DNA of 64,000 nucleotides from Corynebacterium aquatimens (GCF_030408395.1 NZ_CP046980.1:1116001-1180000), one strand, 5' to 3'. Positions 29,982 to 39,751 are shown, numbered from the stretch's first letter. The notes: a model not told the origin generated them from the letters alone. A program made the numbers and translations.

Positions 29982-30455
29982 ATGAAATTTTTGTGGTTGG
30001 CGCTTGCGGCCGTGTGGTCGGTGGTGCTCGCGTGGTGGGATCAGCGCCATTTGCGTTTGCCGGATTGGCTCACGCTTCCGGCTGTAGTGCTTGCGTTTGG
30101 GTTGTGCTGTTTCTACCCGTCCGGGTGGTGGGGGCTGGTGTGGCCGGGGTTGTATCTGCTGGTAGCAATGGTCATGGGTGGGCGATCGGGTGACGCGAAT
30201 GCTGGGGCGATTCCGATCGGCGGTGGGGACATCAAGCTCGCTGTGCCGTTGGGGGTTGGGGTGTCGTTGTGCGGGGGAGTTATTGCAGTGTTGGGGGCGA
30301 TAGTCTGCGCGAATGTGATCACGGTGGTTGCGGGAATCACCAGCGGGAAGCGGTACGGTAACGGTATGCCGCATGGCCCGGCGATGGTGGGTGCCGCGTG
30401 GTTGATCGGGGTGGTGTCTGGTGGACTGTTCGGGGCGGTGATGGGGCCGGGGTAA
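29982..30455 (+). CDS. Prepilin-peptidase-like (A24) membrane aspartic protease
   Basis: 157 residues from ATG 29982, chosen over TTG 29961 because GGGGGGA sits 3 nt before the ATG and the longer N-terminus adds nothing conserved. It is a polytopic membrane protein with four or five hydrophobic segments. The two catalytic aspartates of the A24 family are visible, Asp20 in DQRHLRLPDW and Asp83 in GGGDIKLAV. It is shorter than bifunctional PilD and lacks its methyltransferase part, like the TadV/FppA type. No pilin or secretion ATPase gene is in the window. A gene of this kind just before aroC is common in corynebacteria. Confidence 0.83.
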   Translation: MKFLWLALAAVWSVVLAWWDQRHLRLPDWLTLPAVVLAFGLCCFYPSGWWGLVWPGLYLLVAMVMGGRSGDANAGAIPIGGGDIKLAVPLGVGVSLCGGVIAVLGAIVCANVITVVAGITSGKRYGNGMPHGPAMVGAAWLIGVVSGGLFGAVMGPG

Positions 30456-30566
30456 TGGGCGGTGGCGGGATTAGTGGGTGCGTCGTGAAGCGTGTTATGT
30501 GTGACTGCGGACACCATGAGTGACCTCTCGTGCATCCTCGCGCATGGGATGTGAGACAATGCGCTC

Positions 30567-31811
30567 ATGCTTCGATGGACAACTGCAGGTGAATCCCATG
30601 GTCAAGCGCTAATCTCTTTAGTGGAGAATATGCCAGCTGGGGTGCCAGTTACCGCAGAAGATATTTCCTACCACTTGGCGCGACGCAAGCTCGGCTACGG
30701 TCGCGGCGCCCGCATGAAGTTTGAGGCAGACGAGCTGACGCTACTCACCGGAATCCTTCACGGGAAGACAATCGGCTCACCGATTGCTATTCAGATCGGC
30801 AACACCGAGTGGCCGAAGTGGACCACGATCATGTCCCCGGCGGAACCGGATTTCAGTGATCCGGATGTGGTCAAGGCGTTTGAGTCCGGTCGTGGTGCAG
30901 CGCTGACCCGGCCGCGCCCGGGGCATGCGGATTTTGCGGGAATGATCAAGTACGGCTTTGATGGGGCGCGCCCGGTGTTGGAGCGGTCGTCGGCACGCGA
31001 GACTGCGGCCCGTGTTGCCGCGGGTGCGGTGGCGCGCAGCTTCCTCCGCGAGGTACTCGGCGTGGAAGTTCTTTCCCACGTGATTTCTATCGGTGCGTCG
31101 GAGCCGTATGCAGGTGAGCACCCGCGCTTCGAGGACATCGAGGCGATTGACGCGTCGCCGGTTCGTGCGTTTGACAAGGCTGCGGAAGAGTCGATGATCA
31201 CGGAGATCGAAGCGGCGAAGAAGTCAGGTGACACTCTCGGCGGAATCGTTGAAGTCATCGTGGAAGGCCTGCCAATCGGTATCGGCTCCCACGTTTCGGG
31301 CGAGCGGCGACTCGATGCGCAGCTGGCCGGGGCGCTCATGGGCATCCAGGCGATCAAGGGTGTGGAGATCGGTGACGGGTTCGAAGAAGCGCGCCGCCGT
31401 GGTTCCGAAGCGCACGATGAGATGGTGCGTGACGGCCAGGCGGTTCGCCGGGAAACGAACCGCGCCGGCGGGCTCGAAGGCGGTATGACAAACGCTGAGA
31501 CCCTGCGCGTGCGTGCGGCGATGAAGCCAATCTCTACCGTGCCGCGGGCGCTGAAGACGATTGATATGGCGACGGGGGAGCCAGCAACAGGAATTCACCA
31601 GCGTTCCGACGTGTGTGCGGTTCCCGCCGCGGGTGTCGTGGCGGAAGCCATGGTCGCGTTAGTCCTGGCGCGCAACGTGCTGGAGAAGTTCGGTGGCGAC
31701 AGCGTTGCAGAAACCAAGCGGAACGTGGAGTCCTACAAGGCATACGTCGCGCAGCGCCTCGCGTTCGATGCAAGCGATTCCGCCGATGACGCACAGGAAG
31801 GTGGTAACTAG
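30567..31811 (+). CDS. aroC: Chorismate synthase
   Basis: Last step of the shikimate pathway, converting EPSP to chorismate with reduced FMN. It has 414 residues. [15 protein letters not shown] is the N-terminal signature. [39 protein letters not shown] spans the second and third signatures in outline, and the C-terminal signature is [17 protein letters not shown]. It is followed at 1 nt by aroK. A weak -10-like GACAAT ends 6 nt before the ATG, so a leaderless start is possible. Confidence 0.97.
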   Translation: MLRWTTAGESHGQALISLVENMPAGVPVTAEDISYHLARRKLGYGRGARMKFEADELTLLTGILHGKTIGSPIAIQIGNTEWPKWTTIMSPAEPDFSDPDVVKAFESGRGAALTRPRPGHADFAGMIKYGFDGARPVLERSSARETAARVAAGAVARSFLREVLGVEVLSHVISIGASEPYAGEHPRFEDIEAIDASPVRAFDKAAEESMITEIEAAKKSGDTLGGIVEVIVEGLPIGIGSHVSGERRLDAQLAGALMGIQAIKGVEIGDGFEEARRRGSEAHDEMVRDGQAVRRETNRAGGLEGGMTNAETLRVRAAMKPISTVPRALKTIDMATGEPATGIHQRSDVCAVPAAGVVAEAMVALVLARNVLEKFGGDSVAETKRNVESYKAYVAQRLAFDASDSADDAQEGGN

Positions 31812-31812
31812 C

Positions 31813-32403
31813 GTGAATGAGTCTTTTCCTGAGGTGACCAACCAGGTGAACAACGGGGTAAACAACGCAGAGGCCGTGGTTCACTCGCGGCCGCGTGTGG
31901 TTCTGGTTGGTCCGCCGGGGGCGGGTAAGTCCACGATTGGGCGTCGCCTGGCTAGGGCGATGAACCTGCCGTTGGTGGATTCGGACCAGCTGATTGAAGA
32001 GCACTATGACAAGCCCTGCGGGGAGGTCTATAGCGAGCTCCAGGAGACCAGGTTCCGCGAGGTTGAGGCGGACTTCGTTGCGCGCGCGTTGGCCAGCGGG
32101 GGCATCGTGAGTCTGGGGGGCGGAGCGGTGTTGACGGACTCCACGCGGGCGTTGTTGAAAGCCCACACGGTGGTCTGGATTGATGTCACGGCGGAGGAGG
32201 GCGTGCGCCGCACGGCCGGCAATAACTCACGTCCGGTGCTCAACTCGTCTAACCCGCAGGCTCATTACCGTCAGATGTTGGCCACCCGGGAGCCCTACTA
32301 CAGGGAGGTCGCCACGCACCGGGTGCGCACTGATCGCCGTCCGCCGCAGCGCGTGGTGGCGGAAGTTCTCAACGTTTTGGAAACCAAGGGGGATGATCTC
32401 TAA
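31813..32403 (+). CDS. aroK: Shikimate kinase
   Basis: Phosphorylates shikimate with ATP. It has 196 residues from GTG 31813, which follows the aroC stop by 1 nt. GGAAGGTGG at 31796-31804 inside the aroC end is its ribosome site. Walker A is [18 protein letters not shown]. The shikimate-binding Asp lies in [11 protein letters not shown], followed by [17 protein letters not shown] is the central GGG motif, and the lid Arg is in NNSRPVL. About 26 polar residues before the first strand are an unneeded extension. The stop overlaps aroB by one base. Confidence 0.95.
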   Translation: MNESFPEVTNQVNNGVNNAEAVVHSRPRVVLVGPPGAGKSTIGRRLARAMNLPLVDSDQLIEEHYDKPCGEVYSELQETRFREVEADFVARALASGGIVSLGGGAVLTDSTRALLKAHTVVWIDVTAEEGVRRTAGNNSRPVLNSSNPQAHYRQMLATREPYYREVATHRVRTDRRPPQRVVAEVLNVLETKGDDL

Positions 32404-33500
32404 TGACCGCTGACTACGCCGAGGAGCGCACGGGGATTGCAACGTCGATTCCGGTCAACGGGCCGAGTCCGTATGAGGTCCACATTGGCCGCGGCCTGAC
32501 GAGCGCGATCGCAGATCACGTCAAAACCACGAAGGCCCGCCAGGCCATGATCGTCTACCAGGCCCCGCTCCAAAGCGTCGCCGATGAGCTCCGCGAGACA
32601 GTCGAGCAGGCTGGCGTGGATGTCACCCTCGCGGTCGTTCCTGATGCGGAAAACGGCAAGACCTTGGAAGTCACTGGCCGGCTCTGGGACGCGCTCGGGA
32701 CGGCGAATTTCTCACGCCAGGACCTAGTCATCGGGCTTGGTGGCGGCGCTGTCACGGACCTCGCTGGGTTCGTCGCGGCTACGTGGATGCGCGGGATCAA
32801 GGTCGTTCAGGTCCCCACGACGTTGCTCGCGATGGTGGACGCGGCGGTGGGCGGCAAGACTGGCATCAACACGGAGGCCGGTAAGAACTTGGTCGGTGCG
32901 TTCCATGAGCCCAACGCGGTGTTCATCGACCTTGATCGCCTGGACACTCTGCCGGAAGAGGAGTTCGTATCCGGTTCCGCGGAAATCATCAAGACCGGCT
33001 TCATCTCCGACACGGAGATTTTGAACATCTATTCCCAGGGCAAGGACGTGTGGCAATCGCGCATCGCGGAGCTCATTGAGCGCTCGGTGGCGGTCAAGGC
33101 CCGCGTCGTTGGCCAGGACCTCAAGGAATCTTCGCTCCGCGAGATCCTCAATTACGGCCACACTTTGGGTCACGCTATTGAGAAACGCGAGGATTACTCG
33201 TGGCGTCACGGCAATGCGGTCGCTGTGGGCATGATGTTCGTCGCGCAGCTCGCTTATCGACGGGGGCTTATCGACGCCGAGGTCGTCGATAAGCATCGTG
33301 CGATCCTTGAAGACGTGGGCTTGCCGACGACGTACGACGCTGGTGCCTTCGACGAGCTGTACGAGGGAATGACACACGATAAGAAGAACCGCGATGGGCG
33401 AATCCGCTTCGTGGTGATTGAGGGGCTCGGGCAGACGGCGCGGTTGGAAGACGCGACCATCGATGAGATGCGCGCGGCCTACGCTGAGGTTGCGAAGTAG
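32403..33500 (+). CDS. aroB: 3-Dehydroquinate synthase
   Basis: NAD- and divalent-metal-dependent conversion of DAHP to dehydroquinate. It has 365 residues. [20 protein letters not shown] is the dinucleotide loop, [20 protein letters not shown] and [12 protein letters not shown] form the substrate site, and metal ligands are in [13 protein letters not shown] and the [10 protein letters not shown] segment. TAATG overlap with aroK shows coupling. Confidence 0.97.
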   Translation: MTADYAEERTGIATSIPVNGPSPYEVHIGRGLTSAIADHVKTTKARQAMIVYQAPLQSVADELRETVEQAGVDVTLAVVPDAENGKTLEVTGRLWDALGTANFSRQDLVIGLGGGAVTDLAGFVAATWMRGIKVVQVPTTLLAMVDAAVGGKTGINTEAGKNLVGAFHEPNAVFIDLDRLDTLPEEEFVSGSAEIIKTGFISDTEILNIYSQGKDVWQSRIAELIERSVAVKARVVGQDLKESSLREILNYGHTLGHAIEKREDYSWRHGNAVAVGMMFVAQLAYRRGLIDAEVVDKHRAILEDVGLPTTYDAGAFDELYEGMTHDKKNRDGRIRFVVIEGLGQTARLEDATIDEMRAAYAEVAK

Positions 33501-33517
33501 GAGAGGCAGGCCACGAC

Positions 33518-34051
33518 ATGAAAATCCTTGTTCTCAACGGACCGAACCTCAACCGGTTGGGGAAGCGTGAACCCGGTGTTTACGGCACGCTTACGCTTCA
33601 GCAGCTCGAACACACGCTTGTTCAAAAGGGTGTGAGCATGGGATGTGAGGTGGAATGCCGCCAATCAAACTATGAGGGGGAGCTCATCGAGTGGGTCCAT
33701 GAAGCTGCGGATAATTTCTACCCGGTGATCATCAACCCGGGCGGTCTGACGCACACGTCAGTCGCGCTGCGTGACGCGCTCGCTGAGCTGCACGACCACT
33801 CGGAGCACCCAGGCTTCGTTGAGGTGCACATCTCCAACATTCATGCGCGGGAGAGCTTCCGCCACCATTCCTACCTGTCGCCCATTGCAAACGGCGTTAT
33901 TGCTGGCCTGGGGTGGCGAGGGTACTTGCTCGCTCTGTCCTACTTCGAGTCTTTGCCAGGGCTGTCGGACGAGCAGCGCAAAGAGCAAGCTCCGGTGGAG
34001 ACGCCGGATAGCCCCCAACCCATGCCGGTGATCAAGCCGGAGATTGTATAA
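33518..34051 (+). CDS. aroQ: Type II 3-dehydroquinate dehydratase
   Basis: The dodecameric type II enzyme, 177 residues. [20 protein letters not shown] contains the active-site Arg and Tyr of the mobile loop. The segment [17 protein letters not shown] follows, then [37 protein letters not shown] with the catalytic His, and [16 protein letters not shown] Pro/Glu-rich tail of about 25 residues extends past the fold. It lies 17 nt after aroB. Confidence 0.96.
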   Translation: MKILVLNGPNLNRLGKREPGVYGTLTLQQLEHTLVQKGVSMGCEVECRQSNYEGELIEWVHEAADNFYPVIINPGGLTHTSVALRDALAELHDHSEHPGFVEVHISNIHARESFRHHSYLSPIANGVIAGLGWRGYLLALSYFESLPGLSDEQRKEQAPVETPDSPQPMPVIKPEIV

Positions 34052-34092
34052 GAAGAACTGTGTGAGAAACGGGTAGAAGGAGGACGGCACCC

Positions 34093-35184
34093 ATGGCCTT
34101 TGGAGACACACGATTTCTGCAGCGTCGTCGCAAACTCAGCGCTGAGCTAGCAGGCAAACGCATTGATGCGTACTTGGTCACGGACCCTATTAACATTCGG
34201 TACCTTTCCGGTTTCTCCGGATCCAATGGCGCGCTTTTGGTGAACAAGAACCTCACTGCGTCCATCGCAACGGATGGGCGCTACACCACGCAGATTGCGC
34301 AGGAAGTACCGGATATTGAGGCAACGATTACCCGCGATTGCCCCAAGGCCCTGTTGGATTCGGTTCCTGGAGGAACGCGCGTCGGCTTTGACGCGAACCA
34401 GGTCACCGTCGCTTCCTTTGAGAAGCTGAAAAAGGCGGCGCCAGACGACGTCACGCTGGTGCCAGTAACCGGCGTCGTGGAAGATGTCCGATTGATCAAA
34501 GACGACTTTGAGATCCGCAAGCTCACCGAGGCCGCGGCGATCGCAGATGAGGCGCTCAAAGGTTTGATTGACGCCGGGGAACTCCGCGCTGGACGCACAG
34601 AACGCGCCATCGCCGCGGATCTTGAGTACCGAATGCGGATGCTTGGGGCGGAACGACCTAGCTTTGACACCATTGTTGCTTCTGGCCCCAACGGCGCGTT
34701 GCCGCATTACGCTGCGGGTGACCGCGAACTGTCCGACGGCGACTTGGTGACCATCGATTTCGGCGCACATTACCGTGGCTTCAACTCCGATATGACGCGC
34801 ACCTTCGCGGTGGGTAACACTACGGAGTTCACCAAGGAAATCTACGACATCGTCTTGGAAGCCCAGCTTGCTGGCGTGAAGGTTGCGCGGGAAGGTACGG
34901 CGCTCAAAGAGGTCGATAAGGCGTGCCGCGATGTAATTGAGGCCGCAGGCTACGGCGAATACTTTGTCCACTCCACAGGCCACGGGATTGGGCTTGAGGT
35001 CCACGAAGCGCCGGCCGCATCCACGAAGAGCACCGGCGTGTTGAAGATCGGCATGACACTGACCGTTGAGCCCGGAATCTACGTCCCCGGTAAAGGTGGC
35101 GTTCGCATCGAAGACACGCTGGTAATCACCTCTGGCGCACCGACAATCATCACAACCACAAGTAAAGAGCTGACCATCGTGTAG
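34093..35184 (+). CDS. pepQ: Xaa-Pro peptidase, M24B family
   Basis: A metallo-aminopeptidase/prolidase-like enzyme of 363 residues. The N-terminal creatinase-like domain has DAYLVTDPINIRYLSGFSGS. The pita-bread catalytic domain keeps all five metal ligands: Asp in TIDFGAHYRGF and NSDMTRTF, His in HSTGHGIGLEVHEAP, Glu in TVEPGIYVPG, and Glu in GVRIEDTLVI. AGAAGGAGG precedes ATG 34093. The order aroQ-pepQ-efp-nusB is standard in actinobacteria. Confidence 0.95.
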   Translation: MAFGDTRFLQRRRKLSAELAGKRIDAYLVTDPINIRYLSGFSGSNGALLVNKNLTASIATDGRYTTQIAQEVPDIEATITRDCPKALLDSVPGGTRVGFDANQVTVASFEKLKKAAPDDVTLVPVTGVVEDVRLIKDDFEIRKLTEAAAIADEALKGLIDAGELRAGRTERAIAADLEYRMRMLGAERPSFDTIVASGPNGALPHYAAGDRELSDGDLVTIDFGAHYRGFNSDMTRTFAVGNTTEFTKEIYDIVLEAQLAGVKVAREGTALKEVDKACRDVIEAAGYGEYFVHSTGHGIGLEVHEAPAASTKSTGVLKIGMTLTVEPGIYVPGKGGVRIEDTLVITSGAPTIITTTSKELTIV

Positions 35185-35226
35185 CATGGTGTCCGTTTTT
35201 ACGGTCAACAACTTTAGGAGGCACAC

Positions 35227-35790
35227 ATGCCATCTACCGCCGATTTCAAGAACGGCCTTGTACTCAAGGTTGACGGCAAGCTTCAGCAGATCATCGAGTT
35301 CCAGCACGTTAAGCCGGGCAAGGGCCCCGCATTCGTGCGCACCAAGCTGAAGGACGTCGTTTCCGGCAAGACGGTTGATAAGACCTGGAACGCTGGCGTG
35401 AAGGTCGAAACCGCAACCGTGGACCGTCGCGACATGACCTACCTCTACGACGACGGCACCAACTACGTGGTCATGGACGACAAGACCTACGAGCAGTACG
35501 AGTTGGACCACGACAAGTTCGGCGAGGCAGGCAAGTTCCTGCTGGAGAACATGCGCGTGCAGGTCTCCTTCCACGAAGGTGAAGCTCTCTTCGGCGAGCT
35601 CCCGATCTCCGTGGACTTGAAGATCGAGCACACCGACCCGGGTCTGCAGGGTGACCGCTCCACCGGTGGTACCAAGCCCGCGACTCTTGAAACCGGCGCT
35701 GAAATCCAGGTTCCGCTGTTCCTGGAAACCGGCAACGTGGTCAAGGTTGACACCCGCACGGGTGAATACCTGTCTCGCGTGAACAACTAA
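35227..35790 (+). CDS. efp: Elongation factor P
   Basis: Relieves ribosome stalling at polyproline. 187 residues in three beta domains. The tip of domain I carries Lys32 in [14 protein letters not shown], the usual actinobacterial form, which is either unmodified or has no modification gene visible in this window. The domain III end [11 protein letters not shown] is canonical. TAGGAGG precedes the ATG. The polyproline factor is encoded next to nusB, whose tail here is Pro-rich, although that tail has no long PPP runs. Confidence 0.97.
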   Translation: MPSTADFKNGLVLKVDGKLQQIIEFQHVKPGKGPAFVRTKLKDVVSGKTVDKTWNAGVKVETATVDRRDMTYLYDDGTNYVVMDDKTYEQYELDHDKFGEAGKFLLENMRVQVSFHEGEALFGELPISVDLKIEHTDPGLQGDRSTGGTKPATLETGAEIQVPLFLETGNVVKVDTRTGEYLSRVNN

Positions 35791-35859
35791 ACCATTGTTC
35801 ACCCACCCCTCATACGCGAACACCTAACCAAGCAGTACAAGAAGTACAGGTAGAAACGC

Positions 35860-36597
35860 ATGCCTGATTACAAGCGCCACGGCGCCCGCTACCGTGCGCG
35901 GCGCCGTGCGGTAGACATTCTTTTTGAGGCAGAAACCCGCGACATGGATCCAGTATCGATCCTTGATGATCGCGCTGCTCTTGCCGAGGATCCGAACAAC
36001 GCCGTGGCCCCGATCGCGGAGTACACCCGCACCATCGTCGCCGGTGCCGCGGAAGAGCTCGACGACATCGATGACAACATCGAGCGCTACCTTTCCGACG
36101 CGTGGGAGCTCGGCCGCATCCCCGCCGTTGACCGCGCCATCATGCGCGTAAGCACCTGGGAAATCCTCTTCAACGACGACGTCCCCGGCGCCATCGCCAT
36201 CGCGAACGCCATGGAAATGGCCAAGGAGTACGCCGGCAACAACGCCAGCCCCTACATCCACGCCGTCCTCGACGACATCATCCAGGCACACTCCGCCAAC
36301 GCCCCGCTTCTCGACGACGCCGCCGCCGAAGCCGAGCAGCCTACCCCGGCCGAAGCCGCGGAGCCAGCCCCCGCCGAACCTGAGCAGCCTACCCCGGCCG
36401 AAACCGCGGAGCCAGCCCCCGCCGAACCTGAGCAGCCTACCCCGGCCGAAACCGCGGAGCCAGCCCCCGCCGAACCCGAGCAGCCTACCCCGGCCGAAAC
36501 CGCGGAGCCAGCCCCCGCCGAACCCGAGCAGCCCGCACCCGCCGAGCAGCCCGTGGGCACTATTACCGACCCCGAAGGAGTCGATCCGGTTGGCTAA
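35860..36597 (+). CDS. nusB: Transcription antitermination factor NusB with Pro/Glu/Ala repeat tail
   Basis: NusB binds boxA RNA with S10 (NusE) to promote rRNA transcription. Residues 1 to about 145 are a normal NusB fold: [17 protein letters not shown], then [30 protein letters not shown] in outline, and [27 protein letters not shown]. Residues 159-245 are an extra tail. It consists of four 16-residue units, [16 protein letters not shown], plus a partial one, encoded by 48-nt near-perfect direct repeats. Total length of 245 is about 90 beyond the usual. The stop lies inside the ppk2 start region (8-nt overlap). Confidence 0.95.
   Translation: MPDYKRHGARYRARRRAVDILFEAETRDMDPVSILDDRAALAEDPNNAVAPIAEYTRTIVAGAAEELDDIDDNIERYLSDAWELGRIPAVDRAIMRVSTWEILFNDDVPGAIAIANAMEMAKEYAGNNASPYIHAVLDDIIQAHSANAPLLDDAAAEAEQPTPAEAAEPAPAEPEQPTPAETAEPAPAEPEQPTPAETAEPAPAEPEQPTPAETAEPAPAEPEQPAPAEQPVGTITDPEGVDPVG
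36334..36540 (+). repeat. 48-bp tandem repeat inside nusB
   Basis: Four direct 48-bp units start at 36334, 36382, 36430 and 36478, differing at only a few bases, followed by a degenerate partial unit. The period is a multiple of three, so copy-number change keeps the frame. Such arrays are prone to slippage and strain-to-strain length variation. Confidence 0.92.
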
Positions 36598-37438
36598 GGT
36601 CACCATCGAAGAGGCCAAGAAGCTCCGCGTCACGCCAGACTTTCGTATCGCGGACGTAGACCCTTCGTCCACTCCCGGGGTGAAACCGGGTGAGGTGGAT
36701 AAGGCGTTCAACGATTTCGATGAAGAAATCGCTGATCTGCAAGAATGCCTGTACGCCAATGGACGTGCAGGTAATGAGAACGCGGGTTCACTTCTCCTTG
36801 TTCTGCAAGGAACGGACACCTCCGGCAAGGGCGGCATTATCCGCCACGTCGTTGGCGATGCAATGGATCCGCAGGGAGTGCGAATCAAGGCCTTTGGCAA
36901 ACCCACAGAGGAAGAGCGCAAGCATGACTTCCTGTGGCGTTTCGAGCCGCACCTTCCCGCACCGGGCATGGTCAGCGTTTTCGACCGTTCCCACTACGAG
37001 GACGTTCTAGTCCAGCGCGTGAAGCAGATGGCCCCGCCGGAAGAGATCGAACGCCGTTACGGCGCAATCGTCGAGTTTGAGAACGAACTGGCTGCTCGCG
37101 GCACCAAGATCATCAAAGTCATGCCGCACATCTCCAAGGAATTCCAGAAAGAGAACCTGCGCAAGCGCATCGAGCGCGAGGACAAGCACTGGAAGTACAA
37201 CCCCGGCGACATCGACGACCGGAAGCTCTGGGACGAGTTCCAGGAGGCCTACGAGATCGCCATGACGCGCACTTCCACTGACGTAGCGCCGTGGTACTGC
37301 GTGCCTAGCGACGACAAGACGTACTGCCGCACCGTGGTGAAGTCGCTCATCGTCGACGCGCTGCGCTCCCTGAACCTGGAATGGCCCGCCCCCGATTTCG
37401 ACCCGGCGGTGGAGCTGGCCCGCCTCGAAGAAAGCTAA
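36590..37438 (+). CDS. ppk2: Polyphosphate kinase 2 family protein
   Basis: PPK2 enzymes transfer phosphate between polyphosphate and nucleotides. It has 282 residues. Walker A is [11 protein letters not shown] (G74-G82), Walker B is [12 protein letters not shown], and the lid is about [18 protein letters not shown]. Length and single-domain form fit the class I/III group; the direction and preferred nucleotide cannot be read. The start is TTG 36590, with GGAG at 36577-36580 nine nt upstream, and it overlaps the nusB end by 8 nt, so it should be translated by coupling with NusB. Confidence 0.9.
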   Translation: MAKVTIEEAKKLRVTPDFRIADVDPSSTPGVKPGEVDKAFNDFDEEIADLQECLYANGRAGNENAGSLLLVLQGTDTSGKGGIIRHVVGDAMDPQGVRIKAFGKPTEEERKHDFLWRFEPHLPAPGMVSVFDRSHYEDVLVQRVKQMAPPEEIERRYGAIVEFENELAARGTKIIKVMPHISKEFQKENLRKRIEREDKHWKYNPGDIDDRKLWDEFQEAYEIAMTRTSTDVAPWYCVPSDDKTYCRTVVKSLIVDALRSLNLEWPAPDFDPAVELARLEES

Positions 37439-37460
37439 CTCCCATTCATTTTCGGCATTC

Positions 37461-37550
37461 TCCTTGAGTGGCCGAACCACTCAAGGAAATTGTTCTGCCG
37501 CGACCTGCGGGTTTCCGTGTCAAACATCGTTGAGTGGCCGAACCACTCAA
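37461..37550. repeat. Twin hairpins between convergent genes
   Basis: TCCTTGAGTGG (37461-37471) pairs with CCACTCAAGGA (37477-37487) around the loop CCGAA. The same hairpin, with arms TTGAGTGG and CCACTCAA and the same loop and GGAAA flank, recurs at 37530-37550. The copies are direct repeats 66 nt apart. They lie between ppk2 and the minus-strand gene at 37646, so termination from both sides is plausible; long T-runs are absent. The rest of the 207-nt gap holds nothing recognisable. Confidence 0.75.
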
Positions 37551-37645
37551 GGAAACCGGGCGTGCGCGCCGGAAGAGTGCGGGCCGAGGACGCGCGTGCC
37601 TGCGCGCGAGGGTAAAAAACCGCGCGCGGGGTCGGTTGTTTACGT

Positions 37646-39037
37646 CTAATTGACGGGGGTGTCGCGCGTCGGCTGGCGCAGGAGCATCTCTCGGCCGAGT
37701 TCGTGGTTGAGAGCTTGTTGGAGCGTGGGGTAACGGAAGTGGTGGTTCAGTTCGCGGAGTTTGGTGGGTTCAACGCGTTGGTCGGCCAAGGCTAGTTCCT
37801 TGGCGCCTTCCTCACCGAGGAGGATCTTGGGGCCGAAGTCCGGAATGCCGATGAGCTCAGGGCGGTGCACTGTTGAAGTGAGGGTTTCGGACAGCTCGCG
37901 GTTTGTCACCGGGTTGGGGGCGGTGGCATTGATGGGGCCGGAGACTGAATCGTCGACGATTGCGCGGAAGTAGATGTCGGTCAGGTCGTCGAGGGCAATC
38001 CAGCTCATCCAGAACTCGCCATCGCCGAAACGCGCGGTCATTGTGGTTTTCGCGGAGAGTTTGAGGACGGGCAGCAGACCGCCGGCGCCAGATAGCGCCA
38101 GTCCGGTGCGGATGTTCACCGTGCGTACGCCGCCTTCTTTGGCGTAGACGGTGGCCTTTTCCCAGTCATTGACAACGTCGGCGAGGAAGCCTTCGTCGGG
38201 GCCATCGTTTTCCGTGTGGACGCGATCGCCAGCGTCGGTGCCGTAGAAGCCCACAGCGGAGGCGGACACGAAGGTGCGCACGCCCGCATCGGCGGCAGCT
38301 CGTGCGAGGGTGCGGGTGGGGCCGACGCGGGAGGAGTAGATCTTGGCTTTGTGGTCATCATTGAACCGGCCCATGATTGATTCACCCGCTAGGTGAACCA
38401 CCGCGTCGACGCCTTTGAGCATCTCCTGGTCAGGGTTTTCCATATCCCAGTGGCGTTGGTGTGTACCGGTGGGCTCGCCGCGGACAAGCTGAATTACTGA
38501 ATGCCCAGCGGTGGTGAGTTGGGCGGTCAGGGCTGTTCCGACGAGCCCGCGCGAACCGGTCATGGCGATTACAAGGCGTTGCTTGGTCGGATCGCCGCCG
38601 GTGGGGGTGAGCGTGCTCATCCGGTCGAGGAATGCGAGGTCCTGGGTGAGCTGGTGCTGGCGGTAGGCGAACGCTGGTTTGAGCAGAGCTGCTGGCACGC
38701 GGGCATCGACGTGGTCGCTGATCCGGGTTGTGCCGTCCTTTTTCGTGGTGAAGACGTGCGTGTGGCGCCACCCGGTGAGCTGCTTAATGGGGGTGTTCGC
38801 TGCGACGTCGGAGAACTGGTGGAACTCCTTGTACTTGTCCGGGTCGTGTTTGGCCACCCACTTCTGGCCAGCAGGCAGGTCGAAGACGGTTGTCCCGTCC
38901 TTGAGGTTGCTGGCGCCCTCGCGCACTTTCATTGGGAGGAACGGGGGAGTGAGGCGCTGAACTGCGCCGGGGCGTGTGTGCCATTCCCAGACTTGCTCGA
39001 GTGGGGCCTTGATGGCGTGGATTGCGGAGAGCGACAT
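37646..39037 (-). CDS. SRPBCC domain fused to TIGR01777-type NAD(P)-dependent epimerase
   Basis: 463 residues in two parts. Residues 1 to about 150 form a SRPBCC/START-like ligand-binding domain (HAIKAPLEQVWEWHTRPGAV at the start). From about 152 an extended-SDR domain of the YfcH/TIGR01777 family follows: MTGSRGLVGTAL nucleotide loop, VDAVVHLAGESIMG, SASAVGFYGT and GFLADVVNDWE. It ends in a DUF1731-like segment (LGEEGAKELALADQRVEPTKL). This fusion is seen in other corynebacteria. Substrate unknown. It is divergent from the pyr operon across 147 nt. Confidence 0.87.
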   Translation of the reverse strand: MSLSAIHAIKAPLEQVWEWHTRPGAVQRLTPPFLPMKVREGASNLKDGTTVFDLPAGQKWVAKHDPDKYKEFHQFSDVAANTPIKQLTGWRHTHVFTTKKDGTTRISDHVDARVPAALLKPAFAYRQHQLTQDLAFLDRMSTLTPTGGDPTKQRLVIAMTGSRGLVGTALTAQLTTAGHSVIQLVRGEPTGTHQRHWDMENPDQEMLKGVDAVVHLAGESIMGRFNDDHKAKIYSSRVGPTRTLARAAADAGVRTFVSASAVGFYGTDAGDRVHTENDGPDEGFLADVVNDWEKATVYAKEGGVRTVNIRTGLALSGAGGLLPVLKLSAKTTMTARFGDGEFWMSWIALDDLTDIYFRAIVDDSVSGPINATAPNPVTNRELSETLTSTVHRPELIGIPDFGPKILLGEEGAKELALADQRVEPTKLRELNHHFRYPTLQQALNHELGREMLLRQPTRDTPVN

Positions 39038-39144
39038 TTTACGGGTACCTGCTTTGTCACGGGGAAGGTGTAATCTGGCTGTTGGTACCTGAGCTTAGAG
39101 ATAAAGCGCGGGTCACGCCGGAAGATCCGGTAACGCAGGAAACA

Positions 39145-39180
39145 TCCTTTAAATTCCGCACAGAGAGGCGGGGAAGGAGG
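39145..39180 (+). promoter_or_regulatory. PyrR-binding RNA hairpin over the pyrR ribosome site
   Basis: The transcript can fold with UCCUU (39145-39149) on AAGGA (39174-39178) and UUCCGC (39154-39159) on GCGGGG (39168-39173). This leaves an unpaired UAAA on the 5' side and an 8-nt loop ACAGAGAG. That is the layout of known PyrR binding loops (5' bulge, loop with CNGNGAGG). Folding would hide the AAGGAGG ribosome site. In mycobacteria PyrR is known to repress its own operon translationally in this way. Binding here is inferred. Confidence 0.7.
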
Positions 39181-39184
39181 TTCG

Positions 39185-39751
39185 ATGAGTGTGACAAAGC
39201 TGCTCGATGCAGATGATGTGTCGCGCACGATTGCACGCATCGCGCACCAAGTCATCGAAAAAACAGCGGTTGATTCGCCCGACGCACCCACCGTGGTGTT
39301 GTTGGGAATTCCTTCAGGGGGAGTCCCGCTTGCACGCCGCATCGCGGGCGCGATTTCAGAGTTCGCGGGGGTGAACGTTCCGGTCGGCAGTTTGGACGTC
39401 ACTCTTTATCGTGATGATTTGCACGCCCGCCCGCACAGGGCGCTGCGGCCGACCGATATTCCCACCGACATCAATGATGCGATCGTGGTTCTAGTGGATG
39501 ACGTGCTGTTTTCAGGGCGCACCATCCGTGCGGCACTCGACGCATTGAGCGACATCGGTCGCCCCCGGGCTATTCAACTCGCTGTCTTAGTCGACCGCGG
39601 GCACAGGGAGCTGCCGATCCGCGCAGACTACGTAGGAAAGAACATTCCCACGTCCCGCCACGAGGATGTGAAGGTAACGCTCACGCCTATCGACGACTCG
39701 GATGGGGTCGTGCTGATCAAGGATCGGGGCGATGAAGGAGTGAACGGATAG
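39185..39751 (+). CDS. pyrR: Pyrimidine operon regulator PyrR / uracil phosphoribosyltransferase
   Basis: RNA-binding regulator with PRTase fold; UMP strengthens its RNA binding and shuts down the operon. It has 188 residues. RIAHQVIEK at the N-terminus, [14 protein letters not shown], and [21 protein letters not shown] are present. The PRPP loop is [21 protein letters not shown], and [23 protein letters not shown] is the C-terminal signature. GGGAAGGAGG precedes ATG 39185. The first gene of the pyr operon; pyrB starts directly after the stop. Confidence 0.96.
   Translation: MSVTKLLDADDVSRTIARIAHQVIEKTAVDSPDAPTVVLLGIPSGGVPLARRIAGAISEFAGVNVPVGSLDVTLYRDDLHARPHRALRPTDIPTDINDAIVVLVDDVLFSGRTIRAALDALSDIGRPRAIQLAVLVDRGHRELPIRADYVGKNIPTSRHEDVKVTLTPIDDSDGVVLIKDRGDEGVNG

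Noticed and set aside
34147..35823. 558-codon minus-strand frame opposite pepQ and efp
   Set aside because: Both plus-strand genes are unmistakable; this is a stop-poor shadow frame in GC-rich DNA.
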